From NCBI GenBank assembly GCA_032207245.1, contig CM063506.1, positions 36,904,742 to 36,968,741 on the forward strand: a DNA stretch of 64,000 nucleotides, given 5' to 3'. Positions 34,283 through 45,342 of this stretch are shown piece by piece (position 1 is the first letter of the stretch; every line of letters begins with the position of its first letter). Below the pieces are notes generated by a model that was not told the DNA's origin, searched no databases, and worked only from the letters and a program-made list of their open reading frames with translations. A program made the translations under genes and the position numbers. This DNA comes from Pardosa pseudoannulata (Eukaryota > Arthropoda > Arachnida > Araneae > Lycosidae).

Positions 34283-34692
34283 TTGGTATCCTCTAAGGCA
34301 AACCCTTCTAAGGAATGTAAAAAAAAAATTATATATTTTACATATACAAGGCTTCTAGATAACATTTATAAACAAATTACATTAAATTCTCATGAATTTA
34401 TTTTGGTGACCTTTAAAGGGTTAAGAAAATCATCGAGACGCTTTCTACCACATCTGGAAGACCCAGTATAAGTCCTTTACCATTCAGATTAACCTCAAGT
34501 CATTTTCCAGATGTAATTCCTGCTGCTGAAAAAAATCAAATCCAACGAGACAGTGTACTCTGTGCTCTCGTAAAACAGATTTCAGAGGTACGCCGATAAG
34601 AAAAGAGACCAGATATCAGTGTTCAGAATGTCAGGTATCACTTTGTGTTGTCCCTTGTTTCAAAACTATCATACAAAGACTAATATGTAACT
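34283..34692 (+). pseudogene. piggyBac transposase C-terminus with Cys-rich domain, broken
   Basis: The first frame ends with RRFLPHLEDPV followed by a stop (34469-34471), the segment that precedes the Cys-rich domain in this family. After a frameshift another frame reads QCTLCSRKTDFRG, then RYQCSECQVSLCVVPCFKT (about 34545-34665): CxxC, CxxC and CxxxxC, the zinc-binding cross-brace of the C-terminal DNA-binding domain. The intervening stop and frameshift, and absence of the catalytic region, make it a pseudogene. Confidence 0.85.
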
Positions 34693-34894
34693 TTTTTCCA
34701 TTTGCCTGAGATAATTCGAGATAGTAAAATAATATTAAAATTAAATGCTTTTAAGCCTGTGAAAAATTAAAAATTCAACCAAAATCCTACATATTTTGTT
34801 TTGTTTTATTTCCTTGTATTTAACAATAAAATAAAAAAAATGTGATGATTTTTTGCAATTTTTTTCAAAAACAAATTGTAAGGGAAGCGGTTAA

Positions 34895-35164
34895 CAATAC
34901 ATTTTTTTTCAGTTGCATATTAATACATGTCTGAAGTAAAATATAAACTTTAAAACTATAGCTGACCTGAATTATATGAGGCCCCTATTTTAAATAATAA
35001 ATGAATTGTTTAAATTCAGATTTCACTAAAATTTATCATTAGTGATTACTCTTTGTATATTTAGGCTTCATATGGGGCTTCAAATTGGATTTAGTTCTCG
35101 ATAACAATTAAAAACAAGATTCAGAAGTGAATGCCTCATATTTGCCAAAGAAGTGACAAGAGAA
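34895..35164. other. AT-rich spacer
   Basis: Nothing recognised. Confidence 0.4.
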
Positions 35165-35600
35165 CTGTTGTGTAGTGATCTTCCAAACACCTCATTTACA
35201 CAACATAAGATAGTTATTGCTTGTGGCACAATTTTTAGTATTTGTCAATTTGTGCATTACTTGCTTTGAGTTTGCCTGATCATCATTGAGGAGTGTAGGC
35301 TTTTGATTATTTGGATGGTTCTGGCCAAACTGTTCAGAGGTTGAAGTGCTTGCCTTGTCGTGATATGTGGGCGACTTGGAGGGGTTTTGCACATATTTTA
35401 TCAGTTGACTAGTTATTCGTGCCTTGTAGTCAAAGTAGCGATTATAGCTGTTCTCTGTGTCCCTAAGTGATAACTTTGACCAATGGGGTGTTGTGCATTG
35501 GCGAGTTAGTACTATTTGTTTCGCGTACTCTTGCCCTGCATGGCGAGGTGAAGTTACATAAAATAAACAGTCTTTTTTTTTTTAAAAAAAAAAAAAAGAG
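35165..35600. other. Unassigned GC-richer stretch ending at AATAAA and homopolymers
   Basis: Balanced base composition compared with both neighbours. It contains a 66-codon minus frame rich in Ser, Thr, Asn and Gln (35192-35392) with no recognised domain. On the plus strand it ends AAAATAAACAGTC, T(11-12), A(14). This resembles the 3' end of a transcript-derived insertion in plus orientation, or an LTR end. No target duplication was found. Confidence 0.3.
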
Positions 35601-37139
35601 GCGGCATGTTTTGTTGGAGCCATTGTTTTGAGGATTGATTTCCTTTTTTGGAATACATCATTAGAAAGATGGGTATGTGTGTTCCCAATATGTAACTCTT
35701 TTTGGGTGCTTTTTAATATCTAATAAAAGTATCATAACGTAATTTTAGTGTCAGTATTAATTAATGAACGTGCTTTCCTTTTTTATGGACCTATCGTTCC
35801 TTTAGGGTAATCCCATTTTGATTTGGAACTTGAGGGAAACCACTATACGAAAATACCATAGATTTTCACACTTGGCACACTTTGCCATGATCTTAACTTA
35901 ACAAGAACCAAAGCATTTTGTTTGTACTTGACATTTCAGTCTCTTTGCTAACGATAATTTTAAGTTAAGTATATAGCAATGTAAAAAACTAATATAAGTG
36001 TAAAGTTTTTTTTCCAAACTTGCTTATGGTTTTATTTAATTTTCTCTGATCGGTGTATTTTATTTGAATATTAATCATTTTGTGGGGTCAAAGCCCCCTA
36101 CCCCATCTTAACTCAAGTCTCTTCCTTTACTTAAATCTTACTTAAGTGATTTACCTTATTTAAATGAGTCATACTGAATATTTTTTTGATATGATCTAGA
36201 ATGCAGTTTTAAACATAACAATTCACAAAAATGATTTTTTAATTTTATTTTCGGAAATTAAGGTGGAGAGTGTGTTAAATCTTAAAAGGATTATAATTTA
36301 TCTTAAACTAGCTTGATTAAAAATAATTTATCTTGAAATAATTTATTTGCAAATTAATTTGTATAATTGTCTATGACTATACTGTAGGTTCTGATCACTG
36401 CAAATTAATTTTCAAAATAAAACTTTTAATTATTACTTACTTAATTAAAGTTTCCTTTAAAATAGAAAGATATGAAATTCTACTTAAGTTCCTCTCTTTT
36501 TTTCACCATCTAAAAAAATCTTAGTGCTAATAACTCATTTGTATATTAATTTGACGCTCTGATTGTTTGCTCATATTGCAAAAAAATTTTGTAGGACAAT
36601 AAATCATAAAAATTAATACAATTTTTCCTTATTTCCGAATTTAGTGCTCACTAAAAAATCTCCTACATCTTTTCAGAAAAAAGCTGATGTATCTTCAACT
36701 TTTCTATATTTATTTTATCTTTTTAGTGTTAAGATTTTATTTTAAAGGTATACATATAGCATATGTTTGCGAATATAAGCTAATCTGTACATAAGCTGAG
36801 AATAAGTTTTTTCTTATTTTTTCAAAATTCAAAATCCACATCTAAGTCGAAATGAAAACAAATGTCACCAAGTAAATAATATAAGTGGAATATTTTCCAA
36901 TCAAATCATTATAAAGTAACAGAGCTAGTCAGTATGACCAATAATAGTTATTACTTATTAGACGCCAATGATGATAGTTTGAACTCTGATAACCCAATCT
37001 GGATCTAACAATTTTTGATAAATTTATGTAACATAAACTACAAAATATAAAACATATATTATACGCATATAATACATAAATACAGCAATTGTAATAGAAT
37101 GGTACAATGCCCATATCCCTCCTTCGTTGCGCCACTAAA

Positions 37140-37140
<1 letters not shown>
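35601..37140. other. AT-rich spacer, nothing recognised
   Basis: About 1.5 kb with no gene, RNA or element end recognised. Confidence 0.45.

Positions 37141-37141
<1 letters not shown>

Positions 37142-37213
<72 letters not shown>
37142..37213. repeat. (TA)n(TG)n compound microsatellite
   Basis: TA repeats to about 37173 and then TG repeats to 37213. Confidence 0.97.
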
Positions 37214-37216
<3 letters not shown>

Positions 37217-37744
37217 CAAGAAAAATAAAAACTGCCTGTCACAACAATTATTTTTCTTACTCGGGTTACTAGGTTAAGAGAAGACTAAAAAAACTAGATT
37301 ATTGAATAATGTTGCGGTCAAGCCACATTGAAGAGAAGCTCGATTTTAACAACTTAAATCTTTATTTAGGAGATGGTATAAAGATATATTTGCCAGTCAA
37401 CGGCAGACAAGAGAATGATACTAAAAACACTTTGCTGTAACAGAAGTGTACCCCTGAGAGACACAGACAGAATTTTCCCAAGAGACAAGAAACTTAGTGA
37501 ATTTAACTGTTAGATCAGAGGGAAAATTGAGCCATTTGAAGGTGAAAGATGGAAAATGTGTTGAATGAATTGAAAATTTACATCTATTGCACAGAAAGCT
37601 TTGGGAAACGTGTTAGAGGAATTTAAAGTCGAGGACACTCCTTTGATTAAGACATTTTGTAACTGGGAAAATATATATTAAGGAATTAGAATGGAAGAGA
37701 AGAGGTTTTTAAAGAGATATTAAAGTGAAATAACTTTGATATAT
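37214..37744. other. Unassigned sequence
   Basis: Moderate GC around 37310-37640 (starting TGTTGCGGTCAAGCC at 37311). No open frame or element end could be established; a decayed LTR is possible. Confidence 0.3.
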
Positions 37745-37786
<42 letters not shown>

Positions 37787-37965
37787 TGTGTATGTGTGTA
37801 TGTGTGGGTATGTGTGTATATGTATACATGTATATGTATGTGCGTGTGTGTATGTGTTTGTGTGTAAATCTATGTCTGTGTGTGTATATATGTGTATGTA
37901 TGTATATATACACATATTTATGTGTATATGTGTATATGTATTTATGTATAGATAGATAGTTATAG
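37745..37965. repeat. (AT)n and TGTGTA-type microsatellite
   Basis: AT repeats to about 37785, then irregular GTGTAT/GTATGT repeats to about 37965 ending in GATAGATAG. Confidence 0.95.
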
Positions 37966-38266
37966 AGTTTCCTATAAGTCAGGATAAAAATTTAACACCA
38001 ATATTTTTTTTAATATAAGAATATTTTATTGCCTTAAAGCATTTATGAGAGAGCACAATTTAAAATTTAGTTATAATTTTTTTGTAAAAATGCATTACAA
38101 ATCTATTACACGTGAGTTCAGGTTTTCCAACAGTCTGGGATTGACAGGTAAGCATTAATTTTATATATAGACTACTTTCATATAATGACTTTTTCAAAAA
38201 ATGTATATTTATACCTAGCTGTAGCGTAAAATACTGCAGGTATTTCATAAGATTAAATTTTATGTA

Positions 38267-39412
38267 TGTGATGAGGCGATTTAGATCAGTTATATAATTG
38301 ATTAATTAATACGAGGAGTAAAATGCTTGGGATCTAAATCTGACCTCATCACATCTTTTGTAAAGGAGAAGAGGAACAATAAAAATTATTTCAACGTCGT
38401 GTGCGGAATCCTCGGGCGGGGTTCTGATCCCAGTTCCAGATTAGAATCGCGTCTCCGTACATGAGACTAAATAAGAATGTATCGCTGTGGAGTTATTTAT
38501 GAGTCCCTAAGGGAAACTGCACAATTTGAAGGAATAAGGTTTTTCATCGTTTGAAGTTTCAAGGCGGATTAAAAGAAACCAATTGGAGTTTTACAGTTCT
38601 CCTGATTGGACGAAGAGAGATAAGAATGGACACAAAGGAAAAATACATAAAATAATAAAAGTCAAAAGGGAGGCGTGTTCGAGAGTGGAGCCGAATCGAG
38701 TAAAGTAGAAAAGTACGACTGTCAGAGTCTAAAGAGACGACTGTGACAGTGAGACTTCGGGAGTCCAAGGAGAATAGCCTTGAGTTCGACAGAGACTCCG
38801 AAAACGTTTAGAACATCTCATGGCTAACAGCAGTGTTCCTGTGTCAAATATTACGGTCGCACCTCAAATACTCTGAAAGAAGCCCCTAACCAGACCGACG
38901 GAAGATTGAAAATTGCTACCATATCTACCCAATCCTGGATAGCTCCCAACCAGCAGTTTCCTGGCACTCCAAATAGATCCACAAACGAACTCATTATTAT
39001 ATATATTTTGAAATTGAGATTAGGTCCTCTCTCTTATATATATATAGTTAGCTAAGTGATAGAAAATTATCATTGTCAAATCTTAATTAGTGTGGCACCT
39101 AAATTGATTATGTTGAAAAAGTAAATCTTATGAAACTTAATCAAAATTTTATATATTAATAATGTACATATAATTGTAATAAATTTACTTATTTTTACTT
39201 TAAAGCTGATTTCAGTCAATCTTAATTTACCTTATTAGTTTATTTTTTATTTTAAGTCTGTAGTCTCTCAGAACCTGTGGTTGAATTTAGTACTTAAACA
39301 TTTTACACAACGCAATCCAAATAATATTTAGTCCTTGTGACTAACAAAAATAAATACCACTATAAATTGGATCATAGGTATATACCTAAATTTAAACGAG
39401 AGCTACACGACA
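38267..39412 (+). mobile_element. Solo LTR, family R2, copy 1
   Basis: 1146 bp from TGTGATGAGGCG to CTACACGACA, flanked by ATGTA (38262-38266) and CTGTA (39413-39417), a 5-bp duplication with one mismatch. Matches the copy at 39648-40718 along its length. Near the 5' end an inverted repeat TGTGATGAGG / CCTCATCACA (38267-38276, 38344-38353) with GATTTAGATC / GATCTAAATC inside could form a large hairpin. There is no internal region. The orientation is not certain. Confidence 0.75.
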
Positions 39413-39534
39413 CTGTAAAGTTATTTTGAACTATTTTTTACTATTTAAATAAGGCGAATGTGCCAATAAATTTACTAGATTATTTTGCAGTGCATTTTAA
39501 GATTAGCTTCACTGTGGATCAGGATCTTGTGGGT

Positions 39535-39642
39535 AAATGGTTTTCTTTGGAGTGTTATGGCTTATGTTTTGCTACACAAGAGATAATGAAACCGGTACCT
39601 ACTACTTAAAACTGATTCCACGATCCACGGTCTTTGGTGCAG
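39535..39642 (-). mobile_element. SINE S1 fragment, target of an LTR insertion
   Basis: Matches the 3' half of S1 (AAACCGGTACCTACTACTTAA, TGCTACACAAG), read on the minus strand. Its head side is replaced at 39648 by LTR copy 2, so the LTR inserted beside or into it. Confidence 0.65.
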
Positions 39643-39647
39643 AAGAG

Positions 39648-40718
39648 TGTGATGAGGCGATTTAGATCAGTTATATAATTTATTCATTCATACAAGAAGT
39701 AAAATGCTCGGGATCTAAATCTGACCTCATCACATCTTTGTAAAAGACAGAGGACCATATATTTATTTGTATTCAACGGATATTGTTGTCTTGTACGGTG
39801 GTCTCGGACGGGGTTCTGATCCCAGTCCTAGATTTGAATCCCGTCTCCGTACTTAACATTAAATAAGAATGTACCTTTGTGGAGTTATTTATGAGTCCCT
39901 AGGGGACAGTGCCCAATTAGAAGGGATAAGGTTTTCTACTTTGGCGGTCTCAAAGCGGGGTTTAATCAGACCAATTGATTCTTACAACTATCCCGATTGG
40001 AGGATAAGAAAGAAGAGGGGACAAGGATGAAATTAATAAAATAAGAAAGATCGAAAAAAAGAAAAGGTGAAGGTGTTCGATAGTCGAGATGAAGAGAGGA
40101 GTCCGACAGAAGAGGTTCGGAAGTCGAGACGAGGAGAGAGTCCGATAGAAGGTGTTCGATAGTCCAGACGAAGAGAGGAGTCCGACGGAACGAGTTCGAG
40201 AGTCCAGCCAAGTCTGACAGCGAGTGTTCCTTCATCAAATAGCACAGCCGCACCCAAAAAACTCAAGAGGACCGACGAAGGATCCATAGATACCCATCGA
40301 CCAGCAGTGTTCCGGGCACACCACTTTAACTCCCAAAGGTACCCCCTTTTACATACATTTTGAAATTGAGATTAGGTCCTCTCTCTCTTATATTTACATA
40401 ATTATTTAAGTATTAAAAAATTATTGTCAGAACTAATTTAGAAGATGTTGATAAAGCATATTTTATGAAAATTAGCATCAGTTTTGTATGTACATAGATG
40501 TATATATATTATAATAAATTTATTTTTTTTATATTAAGCTAGTTTCGGATGCTGTTAATTTAGCTTTTAGTTTAATTTCATATCTTATGTCTGTAGTTTC
40601 TCAGAACCTGTGATTAAATTTAGTACTAAAATACTTGAACACAACGCAATCAAAATAAAATCCCACTATACATTTGATCACAGGCTAATACTCAAATAAA
40701 AACGAGGACTACACGACA
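39648..40718 (+). mobile_element. Solo LTR, family R2, copy 2
   Basis: 1071 bp from TGTGATGAGGCG to CTACACGACA with an exact 5-bp duplication AAGAG (39643-39647 and 40719-40723). The same terminal hairpin (TGTGATGAGG / CCTCATCACA, 39648-39657 and 39724-39733) is kept. A run of GAGAG/GTCCGA repeats at 40080-40215 is partly tandem. The separate target duplication shows this is an independent insertion, not a tandem duplicate of copy 1. Confidence 0.85.
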
Positions 40719-40796
40719 AAGAGTACCTTACTTTTAAAATCTAAGTTTACAGGATAAAGACATATTTTATTTGAATCTGATATAAAATTACATATA

Positions 40797-41176
40797 CAGT
40801 AGAACCTCGATTATCCGAGCTAACTGGGACCGCTAGTACTTAGGATATCGGAAATCTCGGTTAATAGAAACCATGTATAAAAACCTTCCGTGCTTGCGAA
40901 TTTAACTAACTTTTAAAGTAGAAGTAATAGAACGTTCTTTAAATGATAAAAATAAACATATATGAACTATGTTTCACAGCTAAAAAGATTTAAAAAGGGT
41001 GCAATATTTCTTTGAAGGTGAATGTATCGAAGAAGTGCCTGTAACACGAACAATAAACTTGTCTATAATTTTGAATGTCTATAATTTTTTCCAAGCTCAT
41101 TTGGGAAAGGAGGAAAAAAATTAGACTTCCTTGTCGACTCGGTTAACAGAAACCTCGGTTAATCGAGGTTCTACTG
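40797..41176. mobile_element. pogo/Tigger-type MITE
   Basis: 380-bp element with ends CAGTAGAACCTCGATTATCC and, inverted, CAGTAGAACCTCGATTAACC, flanked by TA (40795-40796, 41177-41178). These termini are characteristic of pogo/Tigger elements. No transposase remains. Confidence 0.93.
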
Positions 41177-41179
41177 TAT

Positions 41180-42224
41180 ATCAAAAAATATACATATATC
41201 CAAACTGATCTTGTGAATAAATAATTTTCACTTTTTTATTTGGTGTGTATTTATTTTATTTTAAAAAATATACTACTCGAAATGACAAAGCTAATTAATT
41301 TTTAACTGTTAGATAATTATTAAATAACTTTTAAAAGAAACTTTTATCAAAACTTTTTATTCTATGAGGAACTGAAAAAGTATGTTGTGATGAAAATTAT
41401 TAGTCATAGAACTTCAAAGATACCAAGTCCTGTTAAATAAATACCTAAATAAAATTATAAGCTTGTTTTCTAAAAGCTGATGTTATGCTCTAAAAATAAA
41501 AGCAGCTAAATAGATCAAAATCTAATTACTGTATGAATAATTTTGTGTCAGAGAAATTTTTCATCATATATTTATGTAAGTATGGAATTAAAACTTGTAA
41601 AAGTCGTGATTGTAATACGATTTGAGCGAATTCATTAGCTTTATTGAATTATTTTATTTAATTATAAAGACTGCCACTTGCAATCAACAGAGATTGTATC
41701 ATTTCGCTGAAATAAAAATTAACGTTATGTACTTAACACCTTACACACTTGGGAGAGTAAAATGTTGATTTAACATAAATCACAACCACTAAAGCTTCTT
41801 AATTATCAAGTGACTTTATTTGAAGAAAGATGGTTTTATATTTACAGGCGTAAATTTATTTTAACTTTTTAAAATGCATGAGGTGTAAGAATCTGTGACT
41901 TAAAAATATATTAATATTCAAATCTCAGCGCAGCTAGAACTGCGTAAAATTACTTACTGAATATAATTACGGTTTTTTAATTATTAAGTAAAAAATTCGA
42001 ATATTTTTCTTTCTAGCCCATTATTTTTTATAAATAGAAGAATAATTTAGTCTTGAAAAAGCAATTAATTTTTTTTTCTGCTAGATAAACTTTTTTCTGC
42101 ATTCTTTTTCTTTATTAACAGTCCGAGACAGTATAACACCTAAGACACTTCCGTCATTTTAGAAAATAAAGTTCCTGAATATACAACACGAGTGAAACAA
42201 AATAAATTTGTCTCCCCATTATTG
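41180..42224. other. AT-rich spacer with a weak inverted satellite B relative
   Basis: At about 41240-41320 TTATTTGGTGTGTATTT and AAAATATACTACTCG are a diverged inverse of part of satellite B. Otherwise nothing is recognised. Confidence 0.4.
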
Positions 42225-42852
42225 TCACGAAGATTCGAATGAACGCACCGTTTAACTTAACAGAAGAATTTATTGGAGCTATGTAGCTACTCGCAACTTT
42301 ACAAGATCGAGAAGTTGCCTACAGGACATCGCTCTGGAGCTCTGACTTCCCTGGGCCAAGCCCTCTAAGTCAGATTACTGTAGATGCATGGAATAAGACA
42401 TATCTGATAAATTGCAACACGATATTGAGGACAAGAATCGAAGTTAAGTTAGGAGATATAAAGAGTAACAACTAGTTTATAATAAGCTAATGTTCAAGAG
42501 TTCAGTGAAAGCGAGAAAAACACATAAGTTTAAGTTGACATTAAGTACAAGGTTAGGTAATCAATTTAATAAAACTCAAGGTAGATAAATGAACATACTG
42601 AGATATTAAAACATTAAGGGAAGATAACAGCATACAAGAAGCATAGTAAATTTAGAACCGATAGTCCGAGGGATCCAGCTAAGTGCTATGAAGAATTTAG
42701 TTGGTTCTCGAGGGCCAATAGAATTTGTGCATCTTAAGACAGGTCCCCCCTTAGGAGGGAATAGGATCTGAGTTCAAGATCAAACGTTTGAGAGTTTGGG
42801 ATTCTGCTTAAGAGAGAAAGAAAAGAGATTGGATGATACGAGCCAATGAAAT

Positions 42853-43348
42853 TTATTCAATGATTCTATCAAGAATTGCTAAGGGTCTCTTAGCATTTGC
42901 AGGATCCGTATGGTCATATTGGGCTAAGGGTCGATCCCACCAAAGTCGTTTAACGCTATCCGCTATCCGCTCGGTTTAAGCGGAAAATTGCGTTCCCCCA
43001 TTGGTTGGCGCCAGGGTTAATCGTGCCTTATCGTAGTTAGCCGTTAAACGACTTTGGTGGGATCGGCCCTAAGTCCAGTAAATGATCAATGCTAATGTTA
43101 AAATAAAAGTTAATGGCTAAAATTTTGAGAAAAATTGGAAGAGTGGGGAGATCAATTTCCCTGTGGATCTCACAATTACGATAGTACCAAGGTGAGTTCG
43201 TGATTTGCCGAATGATAATATTTTGAGCAACAGATAAAGATTTAATTTGAGTCTTAGCTGCATATGACCATACGGGACTTGCATAAGTTAGTAATAGACG
43301 TAAATAGGATTTATAAATGAGCATCTTATTATTAAAGTTCAATTTACT
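42853..43348 (-). pseudogene. LINE reverse transcriptase C-terminal part, interrupted by a MITE
   Basis: The frame reads KLNFNNKMLIYKSYL, RLLLTYASPVWSYAAKTQIK, QNIIIRQITNSPWYYRN and EIDLPTLPIFLKILA, the thumb-side region C-terminal to the reverse transcriptase core in Jockey/CR1-type LINEs. It breaks at DHLLDL, where the MITE (42928-43069) starts, and resumes in the same frame after it as AQYDHTDPANAKRPLAILDR, ending in TAA at 42853-42855. The MITE's TTA target falls exactly on a Leu codon. Catalytic residues lie upstream and are lost by truncation. Confidence 0.88.
42928..43069. mobile_element. PIF/Harbinger-type MITE in the LINE
   Basis: 142-bp element with inverted ends GGGTCGATCCCACCAAAGTC and GGGCCGATCCCACCAAAGTC, extending to about 32 bp. 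The flanks are TAA at 42925-42927 and 43070-43072, i.e. a 3-bp TTA-type duplication. Ends starting GGG and a TWA target fit PIF/Harbinger. Clearly richer in GC than the surroundings; non-coding and almost foldback. Confidence 0.9.
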
Positions 43349-43511
43349 ATTTCGAGCAGTTGCCTACAGCTAGTGGGTATCAGCTTTTATACCCAAACAG
43401 AATATTCGAGAAATAACTAATTTACATATTAAAGAAAGATCTAGAATGTTCAAGAACATAAGGACACAATAAATAACATTTTTTAATTAAAAATCCGTAC
43501 TTTGGATCAAC

Positions 43512-43592
43512 CGCCATGGCAAGCATCGAACCCACAATCTTCGGATCTGGATCGCGCGCTTTGACCATTCGGCCACTGAGCTCGTTGGCTAA
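43512..43592 (-). mobile_element. tRNA-like sequence (SINE head or tRNA pseudogene)
   Basis: On the minus strand: GAGCTCAGTGGCCGAATGG (A-box region), GATCCGAAGATTGTGGGTTC and GGTTCGATGCT (B box), then a T run about 25 bp later that could end Pol III transcription. Acceptor-stem pairing is not convincing and the B box is imperfect, so this is more likely a tRNA-derived repeat than a working tRNA. Amino-acid identity cannot be assigned. Confidence 0.5.
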
Positions 43593-43599
43593 CTTACTT

Positions 43600-44280
43600 T
43601 ATGCGACAATATTATTCAGACTGAATCGTCTACCAGCTATGACAACAAAATTATTTATAAATGTGAAGATCAATACAGTAATTACGCAATAATTGTTATT
43701 CAATTATTTTATCTGAGCCATAATAACCACCCTTTAATCCCAAATTAATAGTTTTCATCTGAGCTTGAAATCCTCATTCATGAATTTCAATACATCCTAG
43801 TTAATAAGTTCTACTAATAAAGTAATTGTTATTATCCAAAATTAGACCTGACCTTTATGCATTTAGTTTGACAGGAAGACTAAATATGATATAAATTATC
43901 CCATATTCGATTACTTAAAAGACATTATAAAGGCTTAATTTCACAATCGTTTTTTCTAAAGTGAAAATAGCAAAGCACTCACTATTATTTGCACTGAGTA
44001 CTCTTTAAGTGTAAAAAATCCATATCATTGATGTACAGTGATAGCTAATGATTCTTCCTAAACCGTGGAATTTTTTTTATGAAATAATATTTAAGTTCCC
44101 TCAAAAACATCAATATACTGTGTGCTTTTTATATCTGCTTTCCTATCTCAAAGCTTAATTGCTTGAAATGCGACATAATAGCAATTTTCATTTCTACTAG
44201 TTTTTACTACAGATCATCCACCAGATTCTAATCAGGGCACTTCCTTTTAACCCATTCCTTGCTATTATAAAACTAAACTC
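43600..44280. other. AT-rich spacer, nothing recognised
   Basis: No gene or element recognised. Confidence 0.45.
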
Positions 44281-44284
44281 CTCG

Positions 44285-44690
44285 GAACAACACTCCTTGG
44301 GGGGGGGCAGGACACACGCTGCTAATCTCCTTTCCGGAGACCAAAGGCCCTGAGTGTGAAGCATATGTTCCGGTTAGGTTGTCAACCTTACGCGGAACCT
44401 CCAGTATTTAGTTCCCAAATATGCTTGGTCCTCAGTCTGTCTACCCACTGAAGGAATGAAAGCCTGAATCAACCTTTCCCAGCCCGAGGATAGAACTCGG
44501 ACCTGTGTCATGGGAACGTGAATAGCTATCCCAACGACACTTGGCTTCATAATATTTTGTGTTGATCTGTGTTAAACATTTCCTCACTCTATGATGCTGT
44601 AAAAAATCTTGGACTACCTTGATCTTCACAATGTCGTCGTCGAGGAAAATCCCAGAGTGTTGGCTTACCATTAAGATAAAGATTAAAACT
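44285..44690 (-). repeat. Unassigned moderate-GC repeat-like segment with B-box-like site
   Basis: Begins after a G(9) run (44300-44308). On the minus strand a GGTCCGAGTTCTATCC stretch (about 44488-44503) resembles a B box, preceded by GTCGTTGGGATAGC. It could be a SINE of another family; a short open frame across it has no recognised domain. Confidence 0.35.
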
Positions 44691-44764
44691 AAGATAATAA
44701 GCTTAAATATTTTAAGATCATTTCTTTTCGTTGCTGTTATATTTGGTCAAAATATTATCTGAAT

Positions 44765-44925
44765 GGTAAGGCAGTAGTCTTTGGTACAAGAATCACGCTG
44801 CTGGCTTGGATGTTCGTAGCAGTTTAGAATCGGCTTTAAAGCGTAGGTCCTGGTCTGATTAATCCTCGTGTAGCAAAAAAAGTAGACCGTAGTGCTCAAA
44901 ATCAAACGAAACCAAAGCAAATTAT
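44765..44925 (+). mobile_element. tRNA-derived SINE (family S1), plus strand
   Basis: Body landmarks AGAATCGGCTTTAAAGCGTA, AATCCTCGTGTAGC and AGTAGACCGTAGTGCTC, followed by a decayed CCAAA-type tail (AATCAAACGAAACCAAAGC). The head is degraded. It lies tail to tail with another S1 fragment at 44955. Confidence 0.75.
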
Positions 44926-44954
44926 TTCGTAGGTTCTCAACGTCTGAAAAGCAG

Positions 44955-45045
44955 GTTTGGTTTGATTTGGTTTGGTGCGCTACGGTGTACTATTTTACTA
45001 CACGAAGTCTACTGACACCGGAACCTACTGCCTAACGACATATCC
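44955..45045 (-). mobile_element. SINE S1 3' fragment, minus strand
   Basis: (TTTGG)n tail at 44955-44976, then GCGCTACGGTGTACTATTTT and GACACCGGAACCTACTGCC: the 3' half of S1 inverted relative to the copy at 44765. Confidence 0.75.
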
Positions 45046-45342
45046 TAGAAAGGCAGGATCAATTCTTTTAACTGTAAACGGATTTTCAAACTCTCACTTG
45101 TTCCCTATTAGTCTAATAATGTTTACTTTGTATTTAGGAAGAAATGAAAATATATGCATTGAGGATTAGCCACTTATTGTAAAATCAACAACATAAATCA
45201 TTAAGACGGGTTTTAAATTATATAAGGTTCATCATTATAGAAGCCACATTGAATTTTAGTTAATTCATAACAATGCTTTAAGAAGAAATAAAAGAGATTA
45301 ATCGTCACCAAATGTGTGTGAGACTTCAATACTATTTCTTAA

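Larger units (their letters stand above)
33513..34890 (+). mobile_element. piggyBac element with C-terminal transposase remnant
   Basis: TTAA at 33509-33512 precedes CCCTTTAACGGACAG; TTAA at 34891-34894 follows GGGAAGCGG. The terminal repeats are only partly similar, so the boundaries are likely but not certain. A CACGTA motif lies near the left end (about 33549). The interior has a long (AT)n and the 3' part of a piggyBac transposase gene in plus orientation, close to the right end as expected. Confidence 0.6.
42325..43351 (-). mobile_element. 5'-truncated LINE (L-b), Jockey/CR1-like
   Basis: Minus-strand LINE with the end of its reverse transcriptase frame, a 3' UTR, and a 142-bp Harbinger MITE inserted in it. 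A direct repeat TCGAGAAGTTGCCTACAG / TCGAGCAGTTGCCTACAG (42307-42324, 43352-43369; one mismatch) is the likely target-site duplication. The sequence outside it (42230-42306, 43370-43470) could be an LTR-like target starting TGTCACGAAG. The exact 3' end of the LINE is less certain because no simple tail is seen. Confidence 0.7.

Noticed and set aside
38267..40718. One LTR retrotransposon with 5' and 3' LTRs
   Set aside because: The interval between the LTRs is only 235 bp, contains a SINE fragment, lacks a primer-binding site, and each LTR has its own target duplication.
43512..43592. Functional tRNA gene on the minus strand
   Set aside because: B box and anticodon arm are imperfect and the acceptor stem does not pair; kept only as a tRNA-like sequence.
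44441..44671. 76-codon minus-strand frame as a gene
   Set aside because: It overlaps a repeat-like segment with a B-box-like site and shows no domain.
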